Positions 1 through 7,435 of a stretch of DNA of 39,970 nucleotides are shown here, in pieces. How positions within the stretch are numbered: position 1 is the first letter of the stretch; each line of letters begins with the position of its first letter. The notes below the pieces were generated by a model. The model had not been told where the DNA came from. It did not search any database and saw only the letters and a program-made list of their open reading frames with translations. Position numbers and translations under genes: made by a program. The stretch comes from Chitinispirillum alkaliphilum (lineage in GTDB: Bacteria > Fibrobacterota > Chitinivibrionia > Chitinivibrionales > Chitinispirillaceae). The stretch spans positions 1 through 39,970 of the forward strand of contig LDWW01000031.1 of assembly GCA_001045525.1 (NCBI GenBank). Direction: 5' to 3'.

Positions 1-483
1 ATTGCTATTGGCTCCTAAAACGCTTAATTTGCATGGAAGTTTAAATAAAAATAGATTCTGCCCCACATATTATCCCGCCCTGCTGGTTTATTCTAACGGG
101 GGCTTTGCCTTTTTCATGCATTTTATTCCTTCTTCCGCCGCCGACTAACATTCATTCTTGCCCGGTTTATTGCACAAAACGGCTCAAAGGGTGAATTGTT
201 TATGTCAATGTATCGTTTGATTTAGGTAGTAGATAGTGTCCTCAGCCCGCGGTTGCACTTTTCCTGTGTTTTTCAGAATATTGATATGATGATTGATTTG
301 TATTACCTTCATCTTTTTGTGTCTTTAAAAGCAGGCTTTATCACATGTTTCAATTTAGCGGGTGTTAGGGTCACTTTTGAAAGCCTAAGTGGGGGGGGTT
401 GTATTTATAGTATACTCAAACTACAAATACAACCTTTGAAATGTAAAAACTTGAGTAGGTGGTTAGAATCGGATGTGACTTGG
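1..483. other. Gene-free left edge
   Basis: No convincing gene is visible. An 87-codon open frame at 253-516 on the plus strand has no Shine-Dalgarno and runs into the end of the barrel gene on the other strand, so I treat it as chance. The only structure I see is an inverted repeat at 397-434, listed separately. Confidence 0.5.
397..434. repeat. 15-bp inverted repeat (hairpin) downstream of the barrel gene
   Basis: Left arm 397-411 (GGTTGTATTTATAGT) and right arm 420-434 (ACTACAAATACAACC) pair with one mismatch around an 8-base loop. It lies about 50 bases beyond the stop codon of the minus-strand barrel gene and could end that operon's transcript. There is no T-run on that strand; the flank is a run of C (G on plus). 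It is therefore not a classical intrinsic terminator. Confidence 0.5.
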
Positions 484-1116
484 TTAAATACCGATTCCCA
501 ACCCCGCGTTTATTGACCAGTAATTGAAAGCTTCGTCATTATTACCAAAAACCCAATTGAGCATAGGGAAAATTTCGATGGCAAAATATCTCACACTTCC
601 AATCAACAAACCAGCCCCAACCTGTGCTCCGAAACGGTAACTGGTATCATCACCAAACACTCTTTCGATAGGGTTGCCATTTTCGTCATTTCCGTTTACC
701 GTAATTTCGGTATTGAAAATGTACATACCAGCCCCCGCATGCACAAAGAAATTTATTGGGCTCAACGGATAGGTGGTGATAAGTCTTATTGCGGGAACCA
801 CTTCCACGGCAGTAGCTCTACCTTCCACTTCTGCGGTATCCACAATATCGAAGGGGTCAATTCTTTCCAGAAACTCTGCTTCATCTGGTCCCCAGCTGTT
901 GTAAGCCAGGCGGCCTCCGAACTGGAAGTTATCGGTTATATTAAAGAACAGGTTAGCCCCAAGTGAATATCCCCAGTTAAACTGATCGAATGCATCGCCC
1001 AATGGTCTTGAAGCCCCGCCATCGAGGCTAAGGCGTAATCCCTGGGCCGATGCAGGTCCCGCAAATCCCAACGAGAGAAACAGTAACAATGCTGCAAACA
1101 AGCTCTTCTTGCCCAT
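484..1116 (-). CDS. Outer-membrane beta-barrel protein, exported
   Basis: About 210 residues. The N-terminus is a clear Sec signal peptide: GKK, then a leucine-rich core, ending ASA-QG. The rest is rich in alternating aromatic/hydrophobic strands and glycines (for example the FGAQVGAGLLIG stretch) and ends in GLGIGI, as expected for a small OmpA/OmpW-like barrel. I chose the ATG at 1116 because AGGGAG lies 8 bases upstream; a TTG two codons earlier is less likely. It is last in a minus-strand series of six genes, 64 bases after the preceding small ORF. The barrel assignment rests on composition and signal peptide, not on a recognised family motif. Confidence 0.8.
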   Translation of the reverse strand: MGKKSLFAALLLFLSLGFAGPASAQGLRLSLDGGASRPLGDAFDQFNWGYSLGANLFFNITDNFQFGGRLAYNSWGPDEAEFLERIDPFDIVDTAEVEGRATAVEVVPAIRLITTYPLSPINFFVHAGAGMYIFNTEITVNGNDENGNPIERVFGDDTSYRFGAQVGAGLLIGSVRYFAIEIFPMLNWVFGNNDEAFNYWSINAGLGIGI

Positions 1117-1180
1117 AATCAACTCTCCCTTTTGTGATCTTGTCCTTTTTCTTGATACACCTTGGTAAAGGTGGATTGTA

Positions 1181-1390
1181 TCAACCCACCTTCACCAACC
1201 GGGAGATGCCTTTTTTCTGATGAAAAATCCCCCGGGTTTTTTTCTGTACTGATTTTGCGCCTTTGCTCATTTTTTGGAACAGACCTTTTTTCATATGTTT
1301 GCTCCTAAAAATTATCACCTTCCTCATCAAGCCCCCGGCCATTGAGGCAAATAACATCGAGAAAAATACCTTCTTCACTATACCCATCAT
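1181..1390 (-). CDS. Small basic protein with N-terminal hydrophobic segment, unknown
   Basis: About 69 codons, not recognised. The first 20 residues are hydrophobic (VFFSMLFASMAGGLM), and the remainder is strongly basic with many Lys/Arg, so a membrane-tethered peptide facing nucleic acid or lipid headgroups is possible. Its ATG overlaps the TGA of the upstream mini-gene (AAATGATGG), and AGGAGG sits just before. The tandem second ATG at 1387 has the better spacing of 5 bases. The overlap plus Shine-Dalgarno argues for translational coupling and a real gene, although the lack of a family match leaves doubt. Confidence 0.45.
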   Translation of the reverse strand: MMGIVKKVFFSMLFASMAGGLMRKVIIFRSKHMKKGLFQKMSKGAKSVQKKTRGIFHQKKGISRLVKVG

Positions 1391-1596
1391 TTCCTCCTGT
1401 CTTTTTGATTAACGGATCCTCCCTTTAGGCGTGGAGGCCTGGTTTTCAGACCAACTACAAGCAGTATGAAAGATATGAGCAGAAACAGTACAAAAAAAAG
1501 CAACCCAGTTGCATAGGTCACCGCCGCAACTCCTGCCAGGGCTAAAACACCCCAGATTATGGCCAATAGAAAAAAAATCAGTGCTGCTGTAACCAT
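1387..1596 (-). CDS. DUF1328-like small membrane protein
   Basis: About 69 residues. Two hydrophobic helices (roughly 3-27 and 30-49) are separated by a Gly/Thr turn, followed by a basic, proline-containing tail. The layout (ALIFFLLAIIWGVLALAGVAA, then a LLFFVLFLLISFILL helix) resembles the DUF1328/YtjA family of short inner-membrane proteins, whose function is unknown. The ATG at 1596 has AGGGG 6 bases upstream. It lies 54 bases after the YihY-like gene and overlaps the next small ORF by four bases. Membership of DUF1328 is a judgement by eye. Confidence 0.6.
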   Translation of the reverse strand: MVTAALIFFLLAIIWGVLALAGVAAVTYATGLLFFVLFLLISFILLVVGLKTRPPRLKGGSVNQKDRRK

Positions 1597-1650
1597 ATCA
1601 AACCCCTACCTTTCTTTCCCAAACCGATTATAATTAAATAAAAATGCAAT

Positions 1651-2535
1651 TCACATACCAGCTCTGTGATTGGAGGAGGGTACAGTCCGTGCATCCTTTG
1701 AAGGCTTTATTGGAGTGCCTCTGTGAGATGCAAAAACCTGAGTGAACTCTGCTCCAAGGAAAAGAATCTGCGCTGAGTAGTAGATCCAAAACAAAATCAC
1801 AACCAGAGAACCTGCTGCACCATAAGTGGAGCCCGGGGTGATAAAGCCCAGATATAACCCCAACACATACCGCCCAAATGAGAAAAGAAGTGCAGTGAAA
1901 AGAGAACCTACCCAAACAGGAATCCAATCTATGTCTGCACTGGGGATAAACTTAAACACAAGTGCAAAAATCAACGTCGTTATGGCATAGAGAAAGAGGA
2001 AATTAAACACATGCCAAATTTCGTGGCCGAAAAAAAGATGCTCCCTCAGAAACTGTACCATAGTTACTATGGCTGTATTGGCAACTATAGTCGCTAAAAG
2101 TAAAAACCCCGTAATAAGAACAAGCAGCAGGGAAAATCCCTTTATCTTTATCTTATGAAGTATTCCAAGCTCCTCTTTTACTTTAACATTCCAGATCGAG
2201 TTCAGAGAAAAACGAAGATGGTTAAAAATTCTCGATGCTCCATAAATGAGAATTGCAACACCAATAATTGAAGCTAACAAACTCGAACCGGGTTGAGCAG
2301 CCTGGACAATGAGCATTTCGATGTATGCTGCTGCATTCTCCCCAATTACAACACCAAGCTGCTCCACAATAAGCCCCTGAGCTGCATCCTCACCATACAC
2401 CGCACCAACAATGGCTACCATTATAATCAAAAGCGGAGCAAGCGAGAAAATTGTGTAGTAAGAGAGTGCTGCAGCAAGACGCGGGGCACTGTCCTGAAGA
2501 AAACGGGAAAATGATTCCTTTAAGAGATGTAGCAT
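1651..2535 (-). CDS. YihY/BrkB-family (UPF0761) inner-membrane protein
   Basis: 294 residues, the usual length for the family. The N-terminus contains the typical RLAAALSYYTIFSLAPLL block (about residues 19-36). About six membrane helices follow, with the conserved IYGASRIFNHLRFSLNSIWNV region near 97-117 and a GAAGSLVVILFWIYYSAQILFLGAEFT-type end (split here only for description). The family is widespread; it was once annotated as RNase BN, which is wrong, and its role is unsettled, with transport or envelope functions proposed. GAGGGG precedes the ATG by about 9 bases. The upstream methyltransferase ends 18 bases away, so the two are probably co-transcribed. Confidence 0.85.
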   Translation of the reverse strand: MLHLLKESFSRFLQDSAPRLAAALSYYTIFSLAPLLIIMVAIVGAVYGEDAAQGLIVEQLGVVIGENAAAYIEMLIVQAAQPGSSLLASIIGVAILIYGASRIFNHLRFSLNSIWNVKVKEELGILHKIKIKGFSLLLVLITGFLLLATIVANTAIVTMVQFLREHLFFGHEIWHVFNFLFLYAITTLIFALVFKFIPSADIDWIPVWVGSLFTALLFSFGRYVLGLYLGFITPGSTYGAAGSLVVILFWIYYSAQILFLGAEFTQVFASHRGTPIKPSKDARTVPSSNHRAGM

Positions 2536-2553
2536 TGCCTGTTTCCCCTCGTT

Positions 2554-3306
2554 TCAGGTTTTTGAGGTTTTCTTTTTTGCCGTACAATAGATGTGGCCTG
2601 GAAAAATGGTTGCGCTCTTTAGTACAGAGCTTTTTTCGATTGTTTTAAAGAGAGATTGAAACTCTCCACGGGTGAAACCTTTTCTGATTGACAGTTTGCC
2701 GTCATGGTGGATGTAGCTTTTGTGTGAAAAGGGTAAGGAGATAAAAGAATAGGAGACGTAATTAAAACGGCTCCTGAAAAGATCATTAATGAGAAAAGCA
2801 CGATCAGCGGCTTTGTTTATCAATTTAACCAATTTTGAAGCCTGGGGTGTGCTGAAATGATGAAGCACATGGGTTGCAGTTATAAAATCAAACCTTTGAT
2901 TTTCAAGCACTTCAAAGGCATCACTGCAGATGATTTCTATTTGTTTGTCATGACAATGGTCTTTTGCATAACTGATTACCTCTGGATTATTATCGATACA
3001 AAGAATTGACACGGGTATCTCACTTTTCCTGCAATAGGAAGAGATCCATTGGGGCAAATCACATCCGCCTGCACCGATATCAAGAAAACTCAGTGGCTTG
3101 TTTTCCGCAGACTTTCTTAAATCATTGAGTATAAATCTTTTAATCAGAAAACGTGATCTGGAGAGGAAAAGATTAATATACCTGAAGTTATCGAGGGTTT
3201 TATGAAGCTGCTCAATTTCGGATGAAGAGGAGTCCATAATCTCCTCCTCATCCGAGCGTATTTCAAGTGAATTTAAGCGTTTGCGAATCCCGCTGATACT
3301 TTTCAT
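2554..3306 (-). CDS. Class I SAM-dependent methyltransferase
   Basis: 250 residues. SAM motif I is visible at 75-82 (LDIGAGGC), followed by an acidic residue at the end of strand 2 (CIDNNPE, about 103-109) and a UbiE-like post-strand-4 segment (ATHVLHHF, about 144-151). The N-terminal stretch with EEEIMD and, later, DNFRYINLFL resembles the start of a family of small-molecule/lipid-type methyltransferases. For that reason I keep the long start at 3306 (GGGG 4 bases upstream). An internal ATG at 3237 has a stronger GGAGGA and is the alternative start. The substrate cannot be read from sequence. Confidence 0.8.
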   Translation of the reverse strand: MKSISGIRKRLNSLEIRSDEEEIMDSSSSEIEQLHKTLDNFRYINLFLSRSRFLIKRFILNDLRKSAENKPLSFLDIGAGGCDLPQWISSYCRKSEIPVSILCIDNNPEVISYAKDHCHDKQIEIICSDAFEVLENQRFDFITATHVLHHFSTPQASKLVKLINKAADRAFLINDLFRSRFNYVSYSFISLPFSHKSYIHHDGKLSIRKGFTRGEFQSLFKTIEKSSVLKSATIFPGHIYCTAKKKTSKT

Positions 3307-3348
3307 AAGACCCCGGTTTTAAGTGGAATATGGTATGGGGAAAATAGT

Positions 3349-3594
3349 TTATGCTTTCTTTAACTTCTTTTGTGTTTTGCTGGTTGTCTCAGAAATCAAA
3401 AGCTTGGAAAAGGAGCTTATTAATCCACTTGCAATGGTCCATATGAAAGTTTTTTTCCAGGAAAAATCTTTCTTCCCACGTTTTTTTCTCTTAAGCTGCC
3501 GCTCTTTTCCCGCAAGAAAAATCCCTCCAAGGGTCACAAGTGAAACCGCAGCTGCTGCCAAAGAGAATGTTTTTGTCCCTGTTTTGCTACTCAT
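3349..3594 (-). CDS. Small two-helix membrane protein, unknown
   Basis: 81 residues from the ATG at 3594, which has GGAG 5 bases upstream; the open frame extends further but without a ribosome site. A hydrophobic, Ala-rich helix (about 9-28) is followed by a very basic stretch (about 30-48, KERQLKRKKRGKKD) and a second weak helix (about 51-67), ending in a Lys-rich tail. This is the first gene of the minus-strand series and is 42 bases upstream of the methyltransferase. I do not recognise a family; holin-like or DUF-type membrane proteins have similar layouts. Confidence 0.5.
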   Translation of the reverse strand: MSSKTGTKTFSLAAAAVSLVTLGGIFLAGKERQLKRKKRGKKDFSWKKTFIWTIASGLISSFSKLLISETTSKTQKKLKKA

Positions 3595-3873
3595 AATTAC
3601 TCCTGTTTGGTTTAATAACACTCAATCAATTCTACTCTCTATCTTAGCAAAAACCGGGACTTTCTTTGATAGAAATCTGCTAAGCTGTATTTTTTTACTG
3701 AAATTAAATATATTCTTTAATATTAGATTTCAATTGAATTGTCATAATGGTATGATTTTTAAGAAAAATATACTCTGGTTTTTCAGTTTGTGGGGTGTGG
3801 GGGTGTTGTTTGTATTTTTTCTCCTGGGCCATATTTTGTACCTTAAATTATTGATTTATAGGCGGTTACAAGT

Positions 3874-4896
3874 ATGTTTAAAAAGATAATGCTGGTTATT
3901 CTGCTCATTTTTCTCATCTTCTCTGCAACCTTTTATTACTTTCTTCTCCCCATGGGAAGAAGTGAAGAGACCGTAGAGATGGTTATTGGAAGAGGCAAAA
4001 CTCTTCGCTCGATTGCACAAAAGCTTGAAAATGAAAATGTAGTAACCTCAGCGGATGCTCTTATTCTGTTTCTGAAAATAACCGGTACCGATAAAAAAAT
4101 TCAGGCCGGAAGATTTGTTTTTAACAGAGGGGAAGGGGCATGGAGTGTGTCCAGGAAACTGATGAAGGCTGAAGCTGTAGATGTGGCAGTGACCATTAAT
4201 GAGGGGCTCACAGTTGAACAAACTGCTCAAGCAATTGCCGCTTCCAAACTTGAGATTGATAGTGCCCGTTTTGTTCAGCTCTGTTATGACTCTGCTTATG
4301 CCAGAAGTGTGGGTATAGAGCAGAACTCACTTGAGGGATATCTGTTTCCGGATACTTACCGTTTCTCCCAAAACAGCACAGAAGAGGATATTATAAAGAG
4401 AATGGTAAATAGATTTCTGCAGATATATAGGCTTATAGAAGTTGACAGTGCTGTTGCAGCCAGATATTCCCGTCATGAAATTATCACACTCGCATCAATT
4501 GTAGAGAAAGAAGCTACTCTTAAATCTGAACGTGGACTTATAGCTGGTGTATTTCATAACCGATTGATTAAAGGGTATCCCCTTGGCGCAGATCCAACTG
4601 TGAGATATATATTCAGAAAATTTGACGGACCATTGTATGTATCTGAACTTAACGTGGATAATCCATATAATACCAGGCGTTTCAGAGGGTTACCTCCCGG
4701 GCCAATCTGTTCACCGGGGCGGGGCTCAATTCAGGCTACCGCTACCCCGGAGGAAACCGACAAACTCTATTTCGTTGCAAAGTGGGATGGTACAGGGGCG
4801 CATGACTTTTCCAGAACATACAGAGAACATAACAGAAAAAAGCTTGAGTACAGAAGGCTTAATGAAATGAGAAGAAGAGAAAACAGGAGGAGGTAG
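3874..4896 (+). CDS. mltG: Endolytic murein transglycosylase MltG
   Basis: 340 residues, normal for MltG (YceG family). An N-terminal membrane anchor (about 5-26) leads into a LysM-like region (about 35-95) and then the YceG catalytic domain. The catalytic glutamate is E211 in ASIVEKEA, equivalent to Glu218 of E. coli MltG. Other family blocks are LEGYLFPDTY (about 153-162), LGADPTVRY and NPYNTRRFRGLPPGPI. The enzyme cuts nascent peptidoglycan strands at the outer face of the inner membrane and so sets glycan length. The start lacks a strong Shine-Dalgarno. Its stop TAG overlaps the GTG of the next gene by one base, with AGGAGGAGG in between, so translation is coupled. Confidence 0.95.
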   Translation: MFKKIMLVILLIFLIFSATFYYFLLPMGRSEETVEMVIGRGKTLRSIAQKLENENVVTSADALILFLKITGTDKKIQAGRFVFNRGEGAWSVSRKLMKAEAVDVAVTINEGLTVEQTAQAIAASKLEIDSARFVQLCYDSAYARSVGIEQNSLEGYLFPDTYRFSQNSTEEDIIKRMVNRFLQIYRLIEVDSAVAARYSRHEIITLASIVEKEATLKSERGLIAGVFHNRLIKGYPLGADPTVRYIFRKFDGPLYVSELNVDNPYNTRRFRGLPPGPICSPGRGSIQATATPEETDKLYFVAKWDGTGAHDFSRTYREHNRKKLEYRRLNEMRRRENRRR

Positions 4897-5723
4897 TGAT
4901 TTTTTCCGGCAAAGTAACTCACAAAAACAACACCTGGATACTTACGTTTCTGCTTGTTTTAGCCAGTCTAATTCTTGTACATGCTGAAATGATTCAACCC
5001 CGCAGACTTGTTGACAGTCACACAGCGGGAGTTTTACCAAGGGGATATTTTGATTTCGAGGTACGCTTTTACTCTGCTAATCCAAATTACGGTTCAGGGT
5101 TGCTCCTTGGACTCTCTGCCGGGCTGACCGACAGGCTCGATATCGGGATCATGTATGGGGGTGAAGGACTGATCGGTCGTGGTAAACATGTAAATTTCAA
5201 TCCTTACCCCGGGGCACACATTAAATACAGACTTTTTGAAGAGGGTTTTCTTTCACCCGCCCTGGCTATAGGCTTTGACAATCAGGGATATGGTGGCCAG
5301 GTTGATGCAGATGAATTTCATTATTCTGGTTATGTCTATAAATCACCTGGTGTTTTTATGGCGGTAAGCAAGAATTTTTTGATGCTCCATCTTATACAGT
5401 TGGGATTTCATGGTTCTCTCAACTACTCTTTTGAAGAGAGAGAAAATGTAAGATGGCCAAACCTGATTTTCGGGGTCGATATGGGGCTAAATGAAGAACT
5501 TGCTATAGTTGCTGAATATGATCTTGCATTAAACGATAAGGGACGCAGAGGGGATTATTTTAAACCACACAGGGGATATCTCAATCTTGGATTAAGGTGG
5601 GCCTTTACCCCCAGTTTCTATATTGAATTTGATGCCAAGGACATATTGCAAAACAAAGGCTTCGATGGTGAGAAACTGGGATGGGGCAGGGAAATGAAAA
5701 TCGTATACTATTCTCATTTCTGA
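4896..5723 (+). CDS. YjbH-like outer-membrane beta-barrel protein
   Basis: 275 residues starting at GTG 4896, immediately preceded by AGGAGGAGG. A signal peptide (hydrophobic core around residues 15-29, cleavage after VHA) is followed by alternating barrel strands with many aromatic residues and an F at the C-terminus (YYSHF), the classical outer-membrane signal. The opening LPRGYFDFEVRFY and GLSAGLTDRLDIGIMYG pattern resembles YjbH/exopolysaccharide-linked barrels. It is coupled to mltG, which suggests co-expression with cell-wall synthesis. Function is inferred only from topology. Confidence 0.75.
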   Translation: MIFSGKVTHKNNTWILTFLLVLASLILVHAEMIQPRRLVDSHTAGVLPRGYFDFEVRFYSANPNYGSGLLLGLSAGLTDRLDIGIMYGGEGLIGRGKHVNFNPYPGAHIKYRLFEEGFLSPALAIGFDNQGYGGQVDADEFHYSGYVYKSPGVFMAVSKNFLMLHLIQLGFHGSLNYSFEERENVRWPNLIFGVDMGLNEELAIVAEYDLALNDKGRRGDYFKPHRGYLNLGLRWAFTPSFYIEFDAKDILQNKGFDGEKLGWGREMKIVYYSHF

Positions 5724-5769
5724 TACGAAATAAATGAGAGACAGTTTAAAATTAAGGGGTCTAATCTCA

Positions 5770-6180
5770 ATGGTTAAAAAACATCTTCTTTTCTATGCTT
5801 TTATTTTATCTTCAATAATTATTCCAGCTAACACACTGGCATCACCAGAAAGAGTAGACTCTTCACAGCAGATTGCAGAAAAAATTATAAACTCTTCTAT
5901 CCCTGTACTGGTGGATTTCTGGGCTGAATGGTGCCCTGCCTGCAGAATGCTGGATCCCATAATCGATGAGCTTAAGGATGAGTATGAAGGAAGGGTTCTT
6001 TTTGTAAAGATTGATGTTGACGTTCACAGGGGGATAACTTCCTATTTTGGAGTCAGATCGATACCATCGACATTCCTTATTGATAACAAAAATGTGGTTT
6101 CTTCCATACCGGGCGTAAGACCAAAAGAGTATTACGCCTCGCAACTCGATCAACTTCTTACCAATCGTGAAGAGAAATAA
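5770..6180 (+). CDS. Exported thioredoxin-fold protein (WCPAC)
   Basis: 136 residues from the ATG at 5770, which has AAGGGG about 10 bases upstream; an ATG 12 codons earlier lacks a ribosome site and would bury the signal peptide. A signal peptide (about 1-25, ending TLAS) precedes a thioredoxin domain with W54-C55-P56-A57-C58 and the cis-proline SIPST (P99). The active site is CPAC rather than the CGPC of cytoplasmic thioredoxin; CPxC variants occur in periplasmic thiol-disulfide proteins. It probably handles disulfides of envelope proteins. It follows the barrel gene by 46 bases and the next gene starts 4 bases downstream. Confidence 0.85.
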   Translation: MVKKHLLFYAFILSSIIIPANTLASPERVDSSQQIAEKIINSSIPVLVDFWAEWCPACRMLDPIIDELKDEYEGRVLFVKIDVDVHRGITSYFGVRSIPSTFLIDNKNVVSSIPGVRPKEYYASQLDQLLTNREEK

Positions 6181-6184
6181 CAGA

Positions 6185-7423
6185 ATGGATTTCCCCGAAC
6201 TTCTTGCGCCCGCAGGATCTTTTGCCTGTGCTCAATCTGCTTACGACCATGGTGCAGATGCGGTGTATGCCGGTCTGGGTAGCTTCAACCTCAGGGCTCA
6301 TTCACCAAATTTTAACCACCAGGAAATGTGTGACCTTATAAGATACAGTCATAAAAGAGGTAAACGGGTATATCTTGCAGTAAACATCATGCCGGACAAC
6401 TCAATTATGAAAGATCTTGGTGAAGAGTTGGTCAGGTTATCAGACTCAGGGATTTTGCCAGATTCCTTTATTGTCTCTGATCCGGGAGTCATCAGGATGA
6501 TACAATCCCTTATTCCGCAAGCCAGACTGCATCTCAGTACTCAGACCGGCTGTTTCAACTCCCAGTCCCTTAATTTTTGGAAAGAGCAGGGGATAAACAG
6601 GGTAGTCTTGCCCAGAGAACTTACCTTATCCCAGATCAGCCAAATAAACTCAGAAGAAATTCTGGAAACTGAGATATTCATTCATGGTGCAATGTGTGTC
6701 TCTATCTCCGGGCGCTGCCTTCTGGGCGCCTATCTTGGCAGACGTCACCCAAATCTTGGTGATTGTCCTCAGCCCTGCAGATACAAATACAGAATCACGC
6801 CACTCGAAGGCAAAGACTCAAGCGGTGTGTCCTTTGTTGCTGAAGAATCTGAAAATGGTGTGTATCTCCTTAATTCAAAAGATTTGTGCACCCTGGAGCT
6901 TTTACCTCAGATTGTATCATCTGGTGTGAGTTCTCTGAAAATCGAGGGCAGAAACAAAAGTGCACATTATGTGGCTACGGTAGTGAAAGTATATCGGGAA
7001 GCACTCGATCAGTGTAAAAAGTCAAAAGGCAATTATGTCATTAATCCAAGGTGGACAGAGGAGCTTGAGTCGATTGAACATCGTCAGTATACAACCGGTT
7101 TTTACGGTCAGGAACAGCTTTGCCAGGACCTTCACTCCTCAAAGGCCAAATCAAAATACAGATTGGTGGCTGTGGTGAAAGAGATACATGATTCTGCAGC
7201 AATTCTTGATATCAAAAACAGTTTTGACATAACAGAAAAACTTAATGTACTCCCTGTACAGCAAAATCTTGACCCTTACGAAATCTTTGCAGAAACCGTC
7301 ACAGATCTTGCCGGCAACCCGCTTACCAGAGCAAACACAAACAGACTGGTCAGAATGACTGTTTCGGAGAACCGCCTGAGGCGTGGTGATATGCTTAGAA
7401 TAACAGCAGGGCAAGGTAGGTAA
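6185..7423 (+). CDS. U32 peptidase-family protein (TrhP/RlhA-like RNA hydroxylation type)
   Basis: 412 residues from ATG 6185, four bases after the thioredoxin stop; a GTG at 6167 would overlap that gene and has no ribosome site. The N-terminal motif ELLAPAGS is typical of U32. The family signature runs from EIFIHGAMC to GRC, and four cysteines at about 171, 178, 194 and 198 (HGAMC, GRC, GDCPQPC) match the Fe-S-binding set. Well-studied relatives do not act as proteases but are needed for hydroxylation of tRNA wobble uridine (TrhP/YegQ) or 23S rRNA (RlhA). Which of these applies cannot be decided by eye. Confidence 0.88.
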   Translation: MDFPELLAPAGSFACAQSAYDHGADAVYAGLGSFNLRAHSPNFNHQEMCDLIRYSHKRGKRVYLAVNIMPDNSIMKDLGEELVRLSDSGILPDSFIVSDPGVIRMIQSLIPQARLHLSTQTGCFNSQSLNFWKEQGINRVVLPRELTLSQISQINSEEILETEIFIHGAMCVSISGRCLLGAYLGRRHPNLGDCPQPCRYKYRITPLEGKDSSGVSFVAEESENGVYLLNSKDLCTLELLPQIVSSGVSSLKIEGRNKSAHYVATVVKVYREALDQCKKSKGNYVINPRWTEELESIEHRQYTTGFYGQEQLCQDLHSSKAKSKYRLVAVVKEIHDSAAILDIKNSFDITEKLNVLPVQQNLDPYEIFAETVTDLAGNPLTRANTNRLVRMTVSENRLRRGDMLRITAGQGR

Positions 7424-7435
7424 ACCTTAGCTGGT

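Noticed and set aside
253-516. 87-codon plus-strand ORF at the left edge
   Set aside because: No ribosome site or family resemblance, and it contains the 397-434 inverted repeat.
3323-3889. 188-codon plus-strand open frame
   Set aside because: It lies over the small minus-strand gene and the mltG promoter region, has no ribosome site and no recognisable product, and its composition is phenylalanine-rich as expected of AT-rich antisense.
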